Below are positions 39,107 to 40,293 of a stretch of DNA of 40,293 nt, piece after piece. The notes under the pieces were generated by a model that did no database searches, had not been told where the DNA came from, and worked only from the letters and a program-made list of their open reading frames with translations. Made by a program: the position numbers and the translations under genes. The stretch's first letter is position 1. Every line of letters begins with the position of its first letter. Source of the DNA: Ignavibacteria bacterium (GTDB lineage: Bacteria; Bacteroidota; Ignavibacteria; Kapaibacteriales; Kapaibacteriaceae); the NCBI GenBank assembly GCA_947458785.1, contig CANGZU010000007.1, forward strand, positions 1 to 40,293, read 5' to 3'.

Positions 39107-39983
39107 CCTTTTCTCTTTTCCCATCTCCGCCCAGATCCGTCCATCCCGCACATGGCTAACGGACGTTGTTCGCATGCGCGGCGCAGAAGGTGTTTCACCT
39201 TCGCTGCTAGGCGGTGCTGAGATCCAACGATCATCTGGTTCGTTAGGGGGCGAGCAGGCGTGGCAATTTCGCACGCATGTTCAGGCAGAGGTGTATCGGT
39301 TTACGGATAGCACGCGAGACGTCCAGCTTACAACCTCGATTGAAGCTCATCAGGAGCTCACAGCCAATCCGCTCAACGACATCTCGTTTAACCCACGTGC
39401 AATGCGATGGGAGGAGTTCTTCTGGTTCCATATTGGACTGCCAGACGTTTCCCTGCGAGCCGGATTTGTGCATCGTTGTAAGCACGACATCGACAATCTT
39501 GGCGGGGCCGATGAGTATAACCCAACAAGCCCCTTACTTGCTGAGCAACGGACGATAATCTTGACTGGACCTACAATCGCGGCCTCTCTTGCGCCGCTAA
39601 CAGGGTCTGCCGGAACCTTCACATTAGCCGGCGGACTCGAGTACTTTCTGAATTCCTCTGACAACCGAACGCCCCGTTCCTTCAATGCCACATGGAACGC
39701 CATGCAAGGGGCTGGATGGCTTCGCGCACAACACACGTACAGCCTCACGAACGTTCTTGCTCTGTCGGCCTCGGCCTACATAGCGCTGCCATGGTGGTCC
39801 GCGCGTGATGCGTCTGATGGCGCCCTTCCCTACGAAGCCCGAGCGGAGCTTTGTCTCACTGCACGGGGATCTGCCTCGCAAATCGACCTAGCCTTTGCCG
39901 CCGAACGTATGTTCGATGAAGTGGCCTTTGCTGTCCCCCAGCAAACGTCGTTTATGGGGCTGTGTGTAAGGTTTAGACCGTAG
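39057..39983 (+). CDS. Outer-membrane protein of unknown function
   Basis: Signal peptide 'MKKSQAFLLCSIVIGLNLFSFPISAQ', amphipathic barrel-like strands, aromatic C-terminal 'LCVRFRP'; 50-nt overlap with the previous ORF. Confidence 0.65.
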   Translation: MKKSQAFLLCSIVIGLNLFSFPISAQIRPSRTWLTDVVRMRGAEGVSPSLLGGAEIQRSSGSLGGEQAWQFRTHVQAEVYRFTDSTRDVQLTTSIEAHQELTANPLNDISFNPRAMRWEEFFWFHIGLPDVSLRAGFVHRCKHDIDNLGGADEYNPTSPLLAEQRTIILTGPTIAASLAPLTGSAGTFTLAGGLEYFLNSSDNRTPRSFNATWNAMQGAGWLRAQHTYSLTNVLALSASAYIALPWWSARDASDGALPYEARAELCLTARGSASQIDLAFAAERMFDEVAFAVPQQTSFMGLCVRFRP

Positions 39984-39987
39984 AGGA

Positions 39988-40014
39988 GAGGGACAGAAGG
40001 GACTGGAGGGACGG
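39988..40014 (+). repeat. 9-nt tandem repeat array, copy C (3 units)
   Basis: gagggacag aagggactg gagggacgg, 4 nt after the barrel stop. Confidence 0.75.
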
Positions 40015-40020
40015 TTTGTC

Positions 40021-40040
40021 TTTCCCGCGAAGGCGGGAAA
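40021..40040. repeat. Hairpin TTTCCCGC-GAAG-GCGGGAAA
   Basis: Perfect 8-bp stem. Confidence 0.75.
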
Positions 40041-40066
40041 CCAGTAACCTCATCGCAATACCACAA

Positions 40067-40215
40067 GGTCCCTCGCTGCTGGTGCAGCTCGGGATGACGC
40101 ATCACGCGGCGCGTTTGGTGGGTGAGGGCAATGGGCGCGCCTTCGGCGCGCCCATTGCCCCTACTGATAAAAAGCGATAGCTGCGTCATCCCGAGCGCCG
40201 AAGGCGCGAGGGACC
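40067..40215. repeat. Nested intergenic inverted repeat enclosing a 16-bp-stem hairpin
   Basis: Arms GGTCCCTCG..CTCGGGATGACGC (40067-40100) and GCGTCATCCCGAG..CGAGGGACC (40183-40215); centre GGGCAATGGGCGCGCC-TTC-GGCGCGCCCATTGCCC (40126-40160). Confidence 0.85.
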
Positions 40216-40247
40216 CTACGGCATTGCGTTCAATTTGGATTGTGGCT

Positions 40248-40273
40248 GGGCGACCACGTAGGGTCGCCCCTAC
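40248..40273. repeat. Small palindromic element GGGCGACCACGTAGGGTCGCCCCTAC
   Basis: GGGCGACC..GGTCGCCC and GTAGGG..CCCTAC inverted pairs. Confidence 0.7.
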
Positions 40274-40293
40274 TCGCTGCTCGGCACTCGCTG

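Noticed and set aside
1-40293. tRNA/rRNA genes, prophage or transposase genes
   Set aside because: No convincing T-loop/acceptor patterns, rRNA sequence, integrase or transposase signatures seen in either strand.

Overview
The window is a gene-dense, GC-moderate stretch of chromosome. I infer a Bacteroidota/Chlorobi-Kapabacteria-like bacterium from a type IX secretion-style C-terminal domain, a DUF4270-like lipoprotein, outer-membrane barrels and TAnnTTTG-type promoter elements. Most of it is housekeeping: a divergent GT5 glycogen-synthase-like protein, split heptose biosynthesis genes (rfaE2/rfaE1), ferritin, folB-folK-dnaG-ybbR, queA, sppA, queF-queD-gltX, an NtrC-like regulator, folP-dapA-DUF58-LuxR response regulator, and a MarR-nadE operon divergent from a large outer-membrane barrel. 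The accessory right half has an acyltransferase, a 1435-aa DUF11-type secreted protein, an alpha/beta hydrolase, a GH92 glycosidase, a Ycf48-like protein, a RelE/HigB-like toxin with an overlapping small ORF, and a barrel protein. I found no CRISPR array, tRNA/rRNA, transposase or phage. The main unexplained signals are non-coding: (i) a dispersed G-rich word, AGGGG(G)CT, far above chance inside genes in all frames and both orientations; (ii) a 9-nt tandem repeat (GAGGGACRG) at three intergenic sites, in inverted orientation around the GH92 gene; (iii) a 7-nt tandem array spanning the folK stop and dnaG start; (iv) a nested inverted-repeat block at the right edge; (v) perfect inverted repeats between marR-nadE and the barrel gene; (vi) several TAnnTTTG boxes placed so that transcripts would be leaderless. 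No complete new defence or mobile system is evident. All counts were made by eye and need computational confirmation.
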